64,000 nucleotides of DNA from Myrica gale. Lineage: Eukaryota; Streptophyta; Magnoliopsida; Fagales; Myricaceae. Position numbers and translations under genes: made by a program. Shown one piece after another: positions 12,620 through 24,098 of this stretch (position 1 is the stretch's first letter; every line of letters begins with the position of its first letter). The stretch is taken from contig OZ005611.1 of the NCBI GenBank assembly GCA_963930655.1, positions 317,501 to 381,500 of the forward strand. The letters run 5' to 3'. The notes below the pieces were generated by a model that was given only the letters and a program-made list of their open reading frames with translations, had not been told where the DNA came from and searched no databases.

Positions 12620-15600
12620 AGTAATCATGAAGGCACTACAGATATGAAATTTTAGTCATCTTTCAAATTCTACTCTAAAGCTGCAAAGAATAAGCCCGGA
12701 ACCTGGCATATACAGGTATACAGGAGGGAATTGTTTGCATTGTCCAGAAAAAAGTTTCTATGCTTCTCCTGCGACTTCAGTGGTTTCTGTTTGCTTTTTC
12801 CCTTCTACTATGGCATGTGCCTCATCCGCTTACACAAGCATGGTCATTGGTCAATAAAGGTTGCCTCTTGGAGATAGGATCTAAATCATATGAATTCTAA
12901 CTTCTTTAGTAGGTAGGGACAAGTAAAATATCTTTTCTGGATACATACATGCTTCATAATATCTTCATGCAGACTGCTGGCCTTCTGTTCAAGCTCCACC
13001 TATTAAACAAGGCATCTGCTTCAGGTGTAGAGATTACATTCTTCTGTCTATAACTTACGAGGTTTAATTTAATACCATAAAGTTATTGGTAACCAATTAG
13101 AAGGTGAAAAGTAATATCATCCCAGAGACATATCCAAAGAGTTAAAAGCACAAATAACATATAAATAAGGGGGAAATACGTTCATAGGTATTATTACTAG
13201 CCACCTTCTAGAGTGGCAAGAAGTCCTTAGGATATACAGCACGAACTTACAACAGTAAGCTTTCTAAGCAGGCCACCTTTCACTCTCTGGTGGAAATCCT
13301 TACATTCGTCCTGCAAACACCAGCATCTGATTATTGGACTTACGGTTGAAGCCCTTATCACATACTTGGAACTACAACATACATCTCTGGCAGGGAACGA
13401 GGGGGATGTTAATTGATGATGAAAACATTGTGGGGATGTTAATTGATGAGGAAAACATTGTAAGGACGGATAATTTCACAGGTCAAATATGTACAAAAAC
13501 GCTAGTTATTCCAGGAAAGGAAATGACATGTTTGGCAGTTAGGATTAGCAGAAACCATGTTTGAGCTAATCTTCACCACATCAACTCTACTCACAGCAGG
13601 AACTCATATTAAGCTTTTCATTTTCATTTTCCAGTAAGGTCATAACTTTACAACCTAAACTGAGTCTAACCACATAAAACTTAGTTATATAATTGATATT
13701 GGGAAATTTATGATCTCATGGTGTTTGAAATTGTTTAACTATTTTGCTTCTATATCCTTAAGAATAGGAAATTTAAAGGGAAAAAATATTAAATTTCAAT
13801 AGAAGCGAAAACAATGACATAAAAAAAACACTTGAACTTATGTTACCTCGGAGAAGTCATCATCTGCAAGCTTGCTGATGGAAACATCTGTCAAATGAAT
13901 GGAAACTTGCAGGAAGCGTTTCACCATCTGTTGAAGCTCTTTTTATGCCTGTGACGACAGAGAGAAAAACAAGGCAGAGCAGGTTTAGTCATCCAAAACA
14001 TTAGGAAACTTAAAGCTTTCATGAAAGAACACTCAACCAAAGCTTAATCTAGTTCTGTATCTGTTCTTCCCAATGTGTCTACAAGTTGTCTTCGATCTTG
14101 TTCTAGATCTGATCTTCCCTATGTGTATACAACTTTTTTTCCACCCAAAATGCCCTAGACTAGGAAGCAACTTCCTCAAAAGCACAACTTACATCTCCCA
14201 CCAGGAAAATATTTGAAATTAAAGTTCATATGGGGATTAAGGTTTATAGTGCTGAGCCCCAAAAATTCTCTTTAAAGAAGAGTTTGCATATTTTAGGAAG
14301 TCACTTACATGATAATAATTTACCTTCCCGTTTAACTCAAACATGGACTCGACACTTTCGCCTCAAACTTGAAGCTATTTCCATACATGCCAGCATAGAA
14401 GTTATGGATAACGTGTTAGGATTTGTTTACCCCCCAAACCCACAAAAAAAGGAAAATATATGCTATTGGGGTGCTGGTATAAACAAGAATTCTGCAATGA
14501 AAAAGTTAAGGAAACAAAGTGTGGAAGACCGGTGAATGCTCATAAAAATGAAGGGTGAACTGTCAAACTCCTTGTTAGAATTACAAAGATGCTAAAACTT
14601 TAGGTTATTTAAGGAAATTAAGAAGTAAAAGACAACACAACTTTTTGGAACAGCTATGAGAGTGAAGCCGTCTGCAGCCAATTTTCAATCATAATCAGTA
14701 GTCATTGTTGAGACAATTACCTGTAACTTGCAACAGCTGATGAGTATTCTTTTGCAAGTAGTCATGAGGGTCCGATTTCACTCTCACAAAACAGCCAAAT
14801 TACTTTGCCTTCAAAAGTTTCCGGCTGCTTCAACAGCTCCTCCACTAAACCCCTCTTCAAGTAGATAAGCTTGATGTTTTCAACAACTATGGATGCAAAA
14901 CAGCTTCGCTGCACCACTGGAGGTGATTGCTTTGGAGACGTTCTCTCTGAGCTCCACTTTTTCTTCCTTTCAGTGGGGAACAAAACATTATTGTCCTTTT
15001 CCTTAGAACTATACTCATATTCCTCCATCTGCTCAAAGTTCTCAGCAAAGTGAGCCGTCAGGAGTTTATATATGCTATTTTTATTCAGCGACTTTCTTCT
15101 AAAAAGAGACTGTAGCCTCTCATCGCAAAGAACTTTCTTCCTTTTCTCTGGTTGAAAAAGATTGTTCTCCCTACAATAATTGGTGATGAGGTTAGCAACA
15201 TCATATTGTGATAACTCTTGGGTTGGGTCCTCATCAATGGAGCCAAGAAATTCTAAGAGTCCATGAACCCCATCCAATAAACTCCTTTTTCTTTGATTTT
15301 TCCTTCTTTTTAGTCATGCTTCTCTTTCCCATGGATCTCTTCCTTTTGCCAACAGCCTTGTTTTCTACTACATCATTTAGATCATCATAGTCAGATACTA
15401 TAAGGTCACTCTCTTCCTCAAAATCACCATCATCTTCCTTCCCTTCACCATTTTCAGGATCAGAGCCACCCCAGTAGTTCTTATTCTTCTTGAGTGAGCC
15501 ATCTTCAGAATGGACATGTTCTGAGGTCAATCCTTCCTTTTCTTTGATTATCTCCCAGTATTCCTTGAAAAGGCACTCATATGTATCTCTATCTCTGAAG

Positions 15601-15669
15601 TCTATTTTTACCTGTAAGTCAACAACTTGATCAAACCCAAAAGAGCACCTGCCTTTGCTTCCCAAACTA

Positions 15670-17690
15670 ATAAGAAACGTAAAAGGAAAAAGAATCTCAA
15701 GAAGCTAAAAATGAAAGCAGGAAAAGTTATGGTTCATTCCCAAAAAGAATTAGCCGCAATACACCTGATATAAACAGTCTAAAGGTCAGCATTAAAGTCT
15801 AGTGTCTTCATTAAAGCCAGGCACTTGCAAGTTGGTTATCCTTATAAATAACTCTGCAATCTAGATTGTTTACGTATTGAATCTTAGGCTAAATAGCTAT
15901 CTTCTTTGTGAAGGAATCGCTAATTCAGTCATAATTGAGAGGAGTGCCTTCATAATATTATTTAAGATCTTAGCATATATCAAAGCAGGCAGAAAAGGAG
16001 AAAAGATGGAGTCAGTTGAAGATTCCCCGGAAAGGTCCCCCACCCAACCTCTCTGTTATCACATATCATCAATTTCAAACTGAAGGAAAACATGACACGG
16101 ATAAACTCCTGTTTACAAGGGCATTTTTAATTGGTCTAACGACCATACCCCATCACATCTACAGCAACGTAATCTGCAGTTGCTCAAAGATGAAGTGCAA
16201 GAAGTTTTAAAAACATTTTTCTTTTTCCACAGAGAATTGGCACAATCCTGCCAGATAGAGTATCTTGCAGTCCCCCCCGCACCCCCCCCCCCCAACGCTG
16301 AACAAAAAAAGGGCATGTTCCAAAATGATTTCAGCTGGCATGTCTGCAGGAAGTACAAGCTATGAATAGTCATGGGAAGCAAAAAGAGTGAGCTCTCGCA
16401 CTGCTAGTTTATGGAAGCCCCATGAAAATAATCTTGACCGCTTTAGCTGCTTCCAAAATTACAGCCCTCCCCTATGCTTTATGGGCAGTACCGGTGACTT
16501 TTTAAGTTTAAGAATTCGGTTTCTAAGAGTTGATGTTCATCAAAACCTTGCATAATATTCACAGACCACATCGTGAATGCAGCCTAGAGCAAGGTTGTCA
16601 TGTGGACAAGACCTAGGCTCTTGAACGAGACAAACTTAAAAGGTTGATGCCAAGAAAGCAAAGGGTCACCTTGGGAGCTTCGCTTGGTTCTTTCAAAACG
16701 CAAGGGAACATTATGTCCAATTCTAAGAGGGATACATAATAAACAACAAAAGTGGTGAGGTCTACATTACCCAAGATTTCGCACGCGTAACATTAGCTAA
16801 AATTGGGGCACATATTCTCTCTTCAAGCTGGTAACATTAGTTAAAAATGGGGTCCAGATATTATCTCTCTTCAAGCTGTACCATCAATTTCAATTTTCAG
16901 GCAAGAAATTGAGAAGAATCTCAATCCTAAAGCAAGATCATCATTTGTTGCCAAAGAGCCAAAAAAGGTCATCAATGGAAATGTAATTTGATTCGAATTT
17001 AAGGGTATCCAACAAACTGCAATTAAGCCACATTATGATTCAAACTCTTATCTCACAAATTACAATATTAAGAGAAACAACTAATTTCAAGAAAAGGGCA
17101 CCATTCAACTGTAAACCTCCCCCGAGCTACAAAATTGCCTTCAGAAGCATTCTTCCGCATGAGAACTAAGCAGAATGTGCCAGCATAAACAAGATTACGA
17201 CTTAAAAATCTACCAAGTCAAAATTGCCTAACGAACCTCCTACTCAAACGAAGAAAATCAGACTCAGTTCCCGTAGTCAAGCTGAAATCAATTGATAGCA
17301 ACCAGACAATACATAGCACAAAGTTTCTGTCTCCACGGCAAGAAAACCCAAGATTTGGAATGCTGTGACCAAGTGACATATACCAACTTTTCCTGCGAGA
17401 AAAAGCATTTTGGTTATGAATAGAAAACCAACCAGTTTGGAACCTACCTAAATATAAAATATACTAGGATTCTCATCATTCTTTGTCCAATATCACTAAT
17501 ATCATGATTCTTACAGGACTTCTAATCCCAGGTAAGAGGCTCAACAAAAAAAAAATCAAGCAGCAAATAAACAAAGGAAAGCATTCTTAGAAATCAATGA
17601 TGAATGAAGCCTTAAAATCTACATAAGCATGGAGAATGAAATTTTCGTGCAGTTAGGAGCCAAAGATTGAAAAACGCAAGGCATGTAATG
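15670..17690. other. Spacer between the decayed gene and NOG1
   Basis: No coding exon is recognisable on either strand. I looked on the minus strand for the missing N-terminal or PHD exons of the neighbouring gene and did not find cysteine-rich coding sequence. Two near-repeats of a short phrase (CTCTCTTCAAGCTG) occur at about 16820 and 16865, and a run of C residues lies at about 16267-16293. The last 300 bases are the probable 3' UTR of NOG1. Confidence 0.5.
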
Positions 17691-17703
17691 CACCTCAAGT
17701 AAA

Positions 17704-19725
17704 TCAGCGTCTTTGGGTTTTTCCGATAGAGCGCTTCCCTGAAAACAAATGCTTTGGTTTCAAAGTAGGGATAACTCTGTCTGCCTCACCACGTCGAGCA
17801 TTTTTGTTCCTCTTCATGGCAGATTTCTTGGCAAGTTTAACAGCCTTAACCTTTTGAGAAGAGTCCTTAAAACCCTCTCCAGGGACAATCTCACCTGGTG
17901 GCCGTGACGTCGACCTACATCGGGAGCTAGACCTTAATCGCAGCTTCTTATTAGATGTGTCGACGTCCATATCCATATCCATATCACCACCACCACCATT
18001 GGCAGGTGACCTTTCCCTCTTCCGGCCCCTTGACTTGCTACGGGCTCGGTTAATTGCCAACGATGGATCCAGCCCTAAAGAGGATAGCTGCCTTCCCATT
18101 CTGTGTGTAGTGAACTTCCTGTCCTTGTCAAATTTTCTTGGTACGATAGGCCGGCTCTCTGCAGTGCTTTTCTTCACCCTATGCTCTTGAATGAATAAGG
18201 TTTTCTTTCTCCGGATCTCAGCCAATGCTTGTTTCTCCTCTGGAGTTAACTCCTGGCCATCCATCTCAAAATCATCATCAGCCTCCTCTGCCTGTCGTAG
18301 CCCTTCTTCTCTTTCCAACTCTTCTAGTCTTTGTAAAATATCAGGATCAATGAAGTCATATACATTGTGTCCATCAATAATTTCGGGCATTACATCTTCT
18401 TTCCACTCATCATTCGCTAGAATATAATTCTTCTTCAAACTAGTAGAGTATACACCCGCACCACCATTCTCATTCTCCAAATCCCTTTCAGTTCTCCTCT
18501 TTTCCTTTTCAGCTGCTTGCTTGGCTTTGGCTTCCAAAACTACCTGAGGAATACAAGGTGGCCTTTCCTTCTGGTCACGTGGCTTTGGTATCGCAACATG
18601 GAAACGATTTAAACAATCGTTTATCTTTTTAGATTTCATCTTCACTTCCACCCTCTGATCCAATAACCTTTCACAAGCTGCATTTTTCACAGAAATTACC
18701 CCATCCTCAGTTAAAGTGCTCATGGTCAACAGCACCCCTTGGTCACTGGCTGGGTCGCCTCCTTGACCAATCACAGTCTTCATAGCTTCAGCTTTCATCT
18801 CCATGACCAACTTCTTGTCTTCCTCTGATATGCCTTCCAGTGGTTGCAAATCAGTCTTGTTGCAGACTATAATCAACGGTTTGTTCAGAAACAGAGACTT
18901 AATGCTGTGGAAAAGAGCAGCCTGTTGTGCAATGCTATAACCACAGGACCCTGAAATGTCTAGGAAGAACATCACAGCAGCTCGCAGATGCGCCAAAGCT
19001 GTGATACTGCACATCTCAATAATGTTGCGATCCTCAAAAGGCCGGTCCAAAATTCCTGGGGTATCAATGACTTGGTACCGTAGGTATTTATAATCTGTAT
19101 GACCAACAAAGAGTGACTTTGTGGTGAAAGCATAGGGCTGGACCTCTACATCAGCCCTAGTGATCTTATTAATGAACGAACTCTTGCCAACATTTGGGTA
19201 TCCACAGATCAAGATGGTCCGAGTATGTGGGTCAATTGAAGGTAGCCTCGCCATGTGTTGTCTAATCTGTTCCAAGTAAGCCAAACTAGGAGCAATCCTC
19301 TTTATCACAGTACACATGCGACCAAGTGCAGCAACCTTCAGACACTTGCATCGGTACAGTGAGTCACCATACTTCAACAATTTCACATAGTCTTTAGCGA
19401 TCTTACTAATAAGGTTCCTTGCAGTATTGATTTGGCCAAGGGCAAGCTTGTAGTGATCTTTATTGTAGAGAACATGAAGAAGGTCCCCATAAAAGGGGTG
19501 GATACCATCCAGGCGAGGAAACTCATCAATGATTGTAGAGAGCTTCTCATGAAAGTTCTGTTGTGTATACTTCACTTTGCGCATGTAAAACTGACGGAGA
19601 CGAGAAATAGCATACCCCTTGTGGACAACAGTTGGAGTTTGTCGTTGAGTGCGAGAGAGAATGATGTCAATAAAGTCCTTACCATTTGGTACAACAGTTA
19701 TCTTCTGAAAGTTATACTGCACCAT
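17704..19725 (-). CDS. NOG1: Nucleolar GTP-binding protein 1
   Basis: A single coding exon of 673 residues, the normal length for plant NOG1. The GTPase motifs are complete: G1 GYPNVGKS at 175-182, a Thr-rich G2 near 201, G3 DTPG at 221-224 and G4 NKTD at 289-292. The NOG1 N-terminal helical domain precedes them (1-160). The C-terminal third is charged and rich in Lys/Arg nuclear signals (RGRKRER, KLAKKSAMKRNK). NOG1 is an Obg-family GTPase needed for maturation and nuclear release of the 60S ribosomal subunit. The ATG is preceded by a good acceptor (ATTGCAG|GG, exon from 19745), so the gene has a 5' UTR intron. Its leader exon may lie about 9 kb away at 29003-29150. Confidence 0.95.
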   Translation of the reverse strand: MVQYNFQKITVVPNGKDFIDIILSRTQRQTPTVVHKGYAISRLRQFYMRKVKYTQQNFHEKLSTIIDEFPRLDGIHPFYGDLLHVLYNKDHYKLALGQINTARNLISKIAKDYVKLLKYGDSLYRCKCLKVAALGRMCTVIKRIAPSLAYLEQIRQHMARLPSIDPHTRTILICGYPNVGKSSFINKITRADVEVQPYAFTTKSLFVGHTDYKYLRYQVIDTPGILDRPFEDRNIIEMCSITALAHLRAAVMFFLDISGSCGYSIAQQAALFHSIKSLFLNKPLIIVCNKTDLQPLEGISEEDKKLVMEMKAEAMKTVIGQGGDPASDQGVLLTMSTLTEDGVISVKNAACERLLDQRVEVKMKSKKINDCLNRFHVAIPKPRDQKERPPCIPQVVLEAKAKQAAEKEKRRTERDLENENGGAGVYSTSLKKNYILANDEWKEDVMPEIIDGHNVYDFIDPDILQRLEELEREEGLRQAEEADDDFEMDGQELTPEEKQALAEIRRKKTLFIQEHRVKKSTAESRPIVPRKFDKDRKFTTHRMGRQLSSLGLDPSLAINRARSKSRGRKRERSPANGGGGDMDMDMDVDTSNKKLRLRSSSRCRSTSRPPGEIVPGEGFKDSSQKVKAVKLAKKSAMKRNKNARRGEADRVIPTLKPKHLFSGKRSIGKTQRR

Positions 19726-19799
19726 CTTGAAAGCCTACTCTTACCCTGCAATATAGTGGCAAAGTAAATTAGAGGTTATTCACATCAATACAAACATAA

Positions 19800-19846
19800 T
19801 TTAAAACTGTTGCACCAGACCAACTAGTTTGGCACAGAAGAACAAG
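19800..19846. repeat. 47-bp direct repeat, proximal copy
   Basis: This 47-bp sequence recurs in the same orientation at 28785-28831 with one mismatch. It lies about 55 bases from the NOG1 acceptor, inside the probable 5' UTR intron. The pair brackets a segment of about 8.9 kb filled with transposons and one gene. Confidence 0.85.
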
Positions 19847-20235
19847 CTGACATCTCTTCTATGTTAAGAAAAACAAGGATCTGTATTCTCTAAAAAACAA
19901 ACTCATACAGAAAAAGAAAACAATTAATCATATCAATGGTTATAACATAAAGAAGCTATATCATCAGAGTGCTTGTAGATCATTCATCAGTAGACTCTTC
20001 CCCAACGCCTATCTTATGTGGCATACATGCAGAATAAGTAATGTCATAGTCGGATGTAATTTCGTGAACAGTACCATCTGCTAAATAAGATTTTCATTAT
20101 TCAACTTCATATCAGTAATTGCACAGGAAACAATCGATGTGCAAATTCGAATAAGCCCCCTCCAAAAAAGAAGTAAAACAGAGAGATGTAAAACTATATA
20201 TACTTAAAAAGGAAAAGCCTTCAACATAGGTTTCT

Positions 20236-20880
20236 TCATGAGAAAATGGCTCAAAACCATATAACCATACCCATAAACACCCAAACCAAAAAAAAAAAAA
20301 AAAAAGGAGCCTGTCCATCCCTTTAAACTGTCAAAGGGAAATGCTACAAGAATTTCATATCACAGCATCCAAAAACTGATACACCAAAGATTGCCACTTC
20401 CACAAGCACCAACACTACGGAAACCTAAAACTTAAAACCTTGATCCTAATACAAAAGGAACCTAGGACCCTATTTATACCCCACAAATGAAAACTCTAGA
20501 AGCCCATCCAATATATTACATGGACATCGACAACAACAATAGAGTTAGCAACTGTTACGCCTCAGAGAAGGGAAAACGATTCACCGACATAAACCACCAC
20601 AACAAACAGACACAAACAGTCTCATTTGTGGGGTATAAATAAGGGTCCTAGGTTCCTTTTGAATTAGGATCAAGGTTTTAAGTTTTAGGTTTCCATAGTG
20701 TTGGTGCTTGTGGAAGTGACAATCTTTGGTGTATCAGTTTTTGGATGCTGTGATATGAAATTCTTGTAGCATTTCCCTTTGACAGTTTAAAGGGATGGAT
20801 AGGCTCCTTTTTCTTTTTCCTTTTTTTGGTTTTGAGTGTTTATGGGTATGGTTATATGGTTTCGAGCCATTTTCTCATGA
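20236..20880. repeat. Large foldback: 255-bp and 259-bp inverted arms
   Basis: The left arm 20236-20490 and right arm 20622-20880 are reverse complements with only scattered mismatches and a different poly-A/T length; the loop is about 131 bp. Both ends carry TCATGA. The arms contain matching small open frames on opposite strands (MDRLLF...FGCLWVWLYGFEPFSH), which is simply the inversion read twice. No target duplication is clear at the ends. It could be a foldback transposon or an inverted duplication made during the larger insertion. If transcribed it would form a long hairpin. Confidence 0.85.
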
Positions 20881-20899
20881 GCCAATTCAGCATATAACA

Positions 20900-21000
20900 G
20901 ATCAACCAATTAGCAATTCAGAAAGCCAATCTCCAATCTCCAACAGGACCAACACAACCGAATCTCCAATCTCCAACAAACCAATTCAATAAACCAATTC
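20900..21000. repeat. Short degenerate repeats
   Basis: A phrase around AATCTCCAATCTCCAAC and the phrase ACCAATTCA recur several times directly after the foldback. It is simple-sequence expansion, not coding. Confidence 0.5.
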
Positions 21001-21449
21001 GACAAGCCATGACCTCCAATCTCCATATAATTATATGCATGAATAAGTTATAAACTATTGGAATATACACTGACCTGAGAATATACTGAGCAAGGCAGCA
21101 ATTAGCAATGAAATGTCCTGAGGGCAGTGCCAGTGACAACATCAATAAATTAATCTAATAATTAACAACAGCAAGCAACAGATGAATTTTATAATCTAAT
21201 AATAAATTTTATAATGAAGAAAACAACATTAAAAAATTACCTGAGGGCACTGAGGTTGGCTGCGAAGGTTGAGGGTTGTGACTTCTTTTTTGCTGATTTT
21301 AGATGGTTCAGATCACCAACCTTAGAGGCTCAAGAAGAAAATTAATCCATATGCGTAGATCACCAACTTAGATCTTAAATCAAGGGGGGAAGTGTTGCAG
21401 AAATGTAAATCAGATATATATCACTACCAAGTACCAACGTAGTCTGGCA

Positions 21450-21804
21450 TAGGGGTGAAAAACCGGAAATGCGGTCCGGTTTTCGGACCGCATTTCCGGT
21501 CCTCCAATATTAAAGTCGCAGAGCAGACCAGATTTAAATTTTTTTTTTTTTTTTTTTAAATTAATTTTTTTTTTCGCAGAGCGCAGTGCAGAGGCTCTGC
21601 ACTGCGAAGTGCTGTAAATTTTTTTAAAAAATTAAAAAAAATTATGAAATGCGGTCCGGACCGCATTTCAAAAATTTATAGACCGGACCGGATAAATCCG
21701 GTCTTTCAATCCAGTCCGGACCGGACCGCATTTTTAAAATTAAAATCGGACCGGACCGCAAATCTGGTCCGGTCCGGTCTGCGGTCCGGTTTTGTTCAGC
21801 CCTA
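21450..21804. mobile_element. Non-autonomous hAT-type element with 8-bp target duplication
   Basis: The element begins TAGGGGTGAAAAACCGG and ends with the near-inverse, CCGG...CAGCCCTA. It is flanked on both sides by GTCTGGCA (21442-21449 and 21805-21812), the 8-bp duplication expected of hAT transposases. The 355-bp interior is non-coding, full of GGTCCGG motifs, includes a 24-bp perfect palindrome at about 21648-21671 and a T-rich tract. It has no transposase and would need one supplied in trans. Confidence 0.85.
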
Positions 21805-22139
21805 GTCTGGCACTAATGCTTCCTAACTAGTCGAATTGATAACAAATGAGAGAGAGAGTAGCTTACATGGCAATCTACTAAGGAGCTGTCGGTGACTATC
21901 TAAGGAGCAAGAGGCTGCGAATTTGCAAGGAGACCAGCGACAGGTGGCGGCAAGGAGAACTGGCGACTGGCAGCGGCTGAAGGGGGAGACGGCGGCGGCA
22001 ACGGGCAAGACCTCACTGTTAGGGTTAGGTTTTTTTCGATGGGGGCTGGGACTTGGGAGAGTGAAATTGAAAATGAGAGGGGGGAGGGCTGAAACGCGAA
22101 GAAGGGGGTTGGGGTGTGTTAACGCGCGATTAACCAAAA

Positions 22140-22275
22140 CCCATGATTCGGGTCAGGTCGGTGAAATTCGGATTTATATCCGATTCAGATCCGAATATAC
22201 TTTTTTCTATTGAACTATCCGGATCCGAATTCACCCGACCCTGTCGGATCGAGTGATTTTTGAACACCCCTTATT
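22140..22275. repeat. CCGATTC/GGATCCGAAT-rich repeat, probable transposon end
   Basis: A GGTCGG/CCGATT/GGATCCGAAT-rich stretch ends with TTTTTGAACACCCCTTA, which resembles one terminus of a hAT-type MITE (reverse complement TAAGGGGTGTTC). I did not find a matching second terminus, so it is a fragment or an unrecognised end. Confidence 0.35.
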
Positions 22276-22459
22276 ATATTATACATATAGTTTATAGGTT
22301 GTTAGTAGTAGACAAAGACGCATCATGATTGCGTCTTTTTTATTCTTTTTTCTAGGCCCAATTATTTTTCTTTCCTCTTCTCTTTCAGACTTTTTTTGTA
22401 CTTTTTATTTGGCCTTTGAATATTAATTATTATCTTCTTAATTGTGTGTCGGCGATCAC

Positions 22460-22665
22460 TAGGATTGTTTGTATGAAAAATTTTACAAAATTTTTCACCA
22501 ACTCACAATAAAATACTACAATATAATCTCTATTTCTCTCATCAAATTATAATTTTTCACTACAAAAAATATAAAAAATTACCTCTCTTCACTTTTTCAC
22601 TAAACCCAATATCATCACTAAACTCAATACCAAAAATTTTACAACACAAACATCCAAACGAGATG
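22460..22665. repeat. AT-rich inverted-repeat element
   Basis: The left end GGATTGTTTGTATGAAAAA and the right end ...CACAAACATCCAAAC are imperfect inverses, enclosing about 200 bp of AT-rich, TTTTTCAC-rich DNA. It resembles the other small elements with GTTTGTTT ends at about 45.5, 53.9 and 54.4 kb. A target duplication was not identified. Confidence 0.45.
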
Positions 22666-22843
22666 GAGTCTCGTGACTATAATAAGTCAATATATATAGA
22701 GATATAAGGTTTTCTACACTGATGATCCAAACGCCAAAAGAATTGTAGCATTACGTACCAGAAGATCCATGTCTTGATATATGTGTATGTGGTATTGATC
22801 CAGGCTAGCGTGTTTCTTTTGCTAGCTCCTCCTTTATGCCTGG

Positions 22844-23113
22844 TAGGGCTGTCCAAAAAACTGGTCGGACCGGTTAACCCGGACCGAGATCGGTATACTC
22901 CGGTCCGGTTCCGGGTTACCCATATGGAAAATCGGAACTAAACCGGAGTATACCACTCCAAACCGGCCCAAAATGGCATGACCCAACCCAAAACCGGTCC
23001 AAAAATGGCATGGCCCAAACCGACCCAAACCGGACTGGTGAAACCGGGGACCGGTATACACACTTCACAAAATAGCCGATTTGGCCGGCCGGACCGGCCA
23101 ATGGACAACCCTA
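22844..23113. mobile_element. Second hAT-type MITE with 8-bp target duplication
   Basis: The element starts TAGGGCTGTCCAAAAAACTGG and ends with GGACAACCCTA. The flanks are both ATGCCTGG (22836-22843 and 23114-23121). The 270-bp interior is dominated by ACCGG/CCGGT words and repeats of a phrase around AAATGGCATG. Non-coding. It belongs to the same broad TAGGG-ended group as the element at 21450. Confidence 0.87.
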
Positions 23114-23543
23114 ATGCCTGGAATACGATCTCTCATATAAAAGATCGACATGTCGTGAATATGCCAAATAGACTTTTTACATCCTTGATCTGGGTGTGCC
23201 CTATTCTAGACTTTCCTACTTTTTCTTTTGATCATGACAATTTGTATGATCTTTCATGGACAACACCAAGACTTGTCATGACATTGTGCCACAGCAGGGC
23301 TTTGGCCACCAACCAAGCCAAGCAGCAGATGATCAAGAGTGGCTTCCCACAGTAACCACCACCGGGCGGCGAAGCACCACCACCCTTAGTGGGGAACGAG
23401 TGGGAAGTGAAGAGCATGATCTTAGGAGTCGGAGGAGCATCACCACCCATGGAGGAGCATGGCGGCGACACCATCGTGTAGGGCGGTGGATGATGGCGAG
23501 ATCAATTCTTTATGGAGGTATCTTCAAAGATCGATTTCCTTAT

Positions 23544-24098
23544 TGTTAGTGATTGAATAAATCATATCTTCTAGATTTAAGATAATTCTCCTAAACTCTA
23601 GAAGATTAGTTTTTTTTTGTGCTCGATTGTGTTTAGGCATGTATCATCAAATCTCCTTGATTCTAGGAAGTGTTTCCTTAGAATCTTGAAGATTTGTTTT
23701 AGATTAGATTAGATTAGATTTGATTGGAGTTGGTAGGATTTTGTAAGCTCCTGAAGATGCCTATATAAGCACTTCTCGAGCAGTAGTATTCGTTCAGTCA
23801 TAGAGTTGTGATTTGAGAGCAAGAGAGCTTGTGAGTGAGTTTGGTACCTCTTGAGTTCGGGCGTGCTTGGGCTAATAACCCTTGTACGAGTGTTCTTGTG
23901 TTTTTGCGGTTCGAATGACTAATAATCCTTAGACCACGTTTTTCATAATAACATCGAGGTATTCTTCATTTCTCATGTGCTAGATCCTATTTACTTTGCT
24001 TGTGTTACTTGAAATGGTTGGAAGGATCAAATGTGGTGTTGGAGCGGATCGCTTGGAGGAGTTGATTGTTGTGGAGTCCTTGACCCGAGATCCTAACA
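23544..24098 (+). mobile_element. Single LTR with adjacent primer-binding-like site
   Basis: The sequence starts TGTTAG and ends CTAACA, the TG...CA inverted termini of an LTR. Inside is a TATA-type stretch (CCTATATAAGCA) at about 23760 followed by a plausible transcribed region. Just after the end comes AATTGGTGCTTTCATTGAC, the style of primer-binding region seen after plant Ty3/gypsy LTRs. No gag or pol sequence follows and no second LTR is present in the window, so this is a truncated remnant. A GATTA microsatellite lies at about 23700-23722. No 5-bp target duplication was found. Confidence 0.6.

Larger units (their letters stand above)
9840..15661 (-). pseudogene. Decayed SWIB/Plus-3/GYF domain protein gene
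   Basis: On the minus strand the order is an acidic region with RDRDTYECLFKEYWEIIKEK (15661-15300), a SWIB domain (15290-15060), a Plus-3 domain (from about 14890 through exons near 13948-13847, 13311 and 13000), a helical exon with QTPSEQSRLLHEI (12100-11817), and GYF-like modules (11011-9840). This is the layout of the plant SWIB/Plus-3/GYF family of chromatin proteins. Splice sites persist, for example donors after 14721 and 13847. Lesions: a frameshift in SWIB at about 15260 (two bases lost or one gained), one extra base in Plus-3 at about 14798, one extra base at about 13905, an in-frame stop at 10743-10745, and no initiating ATG or upstream PHD-type exon. The retained introns argue for an unprocessed, duplicated pseudogene. 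An assembly problem is possible but less likely with four lesions. Confidence 0.75.

Noticed and set aside
14230-14535. 101-codon plus-strand frame
   Set aside because: It lies in an intron of the decayed minus-strand gene, has no recognisable domain and no upstream promoter or splice context.
16267-16293. Runs of C near an open frame
   Set aside because: Homopolymer tract, prone to sequencing error; the frames through it are not coding-like. Similar C runs at 26287 and 26682 were treated the same way.
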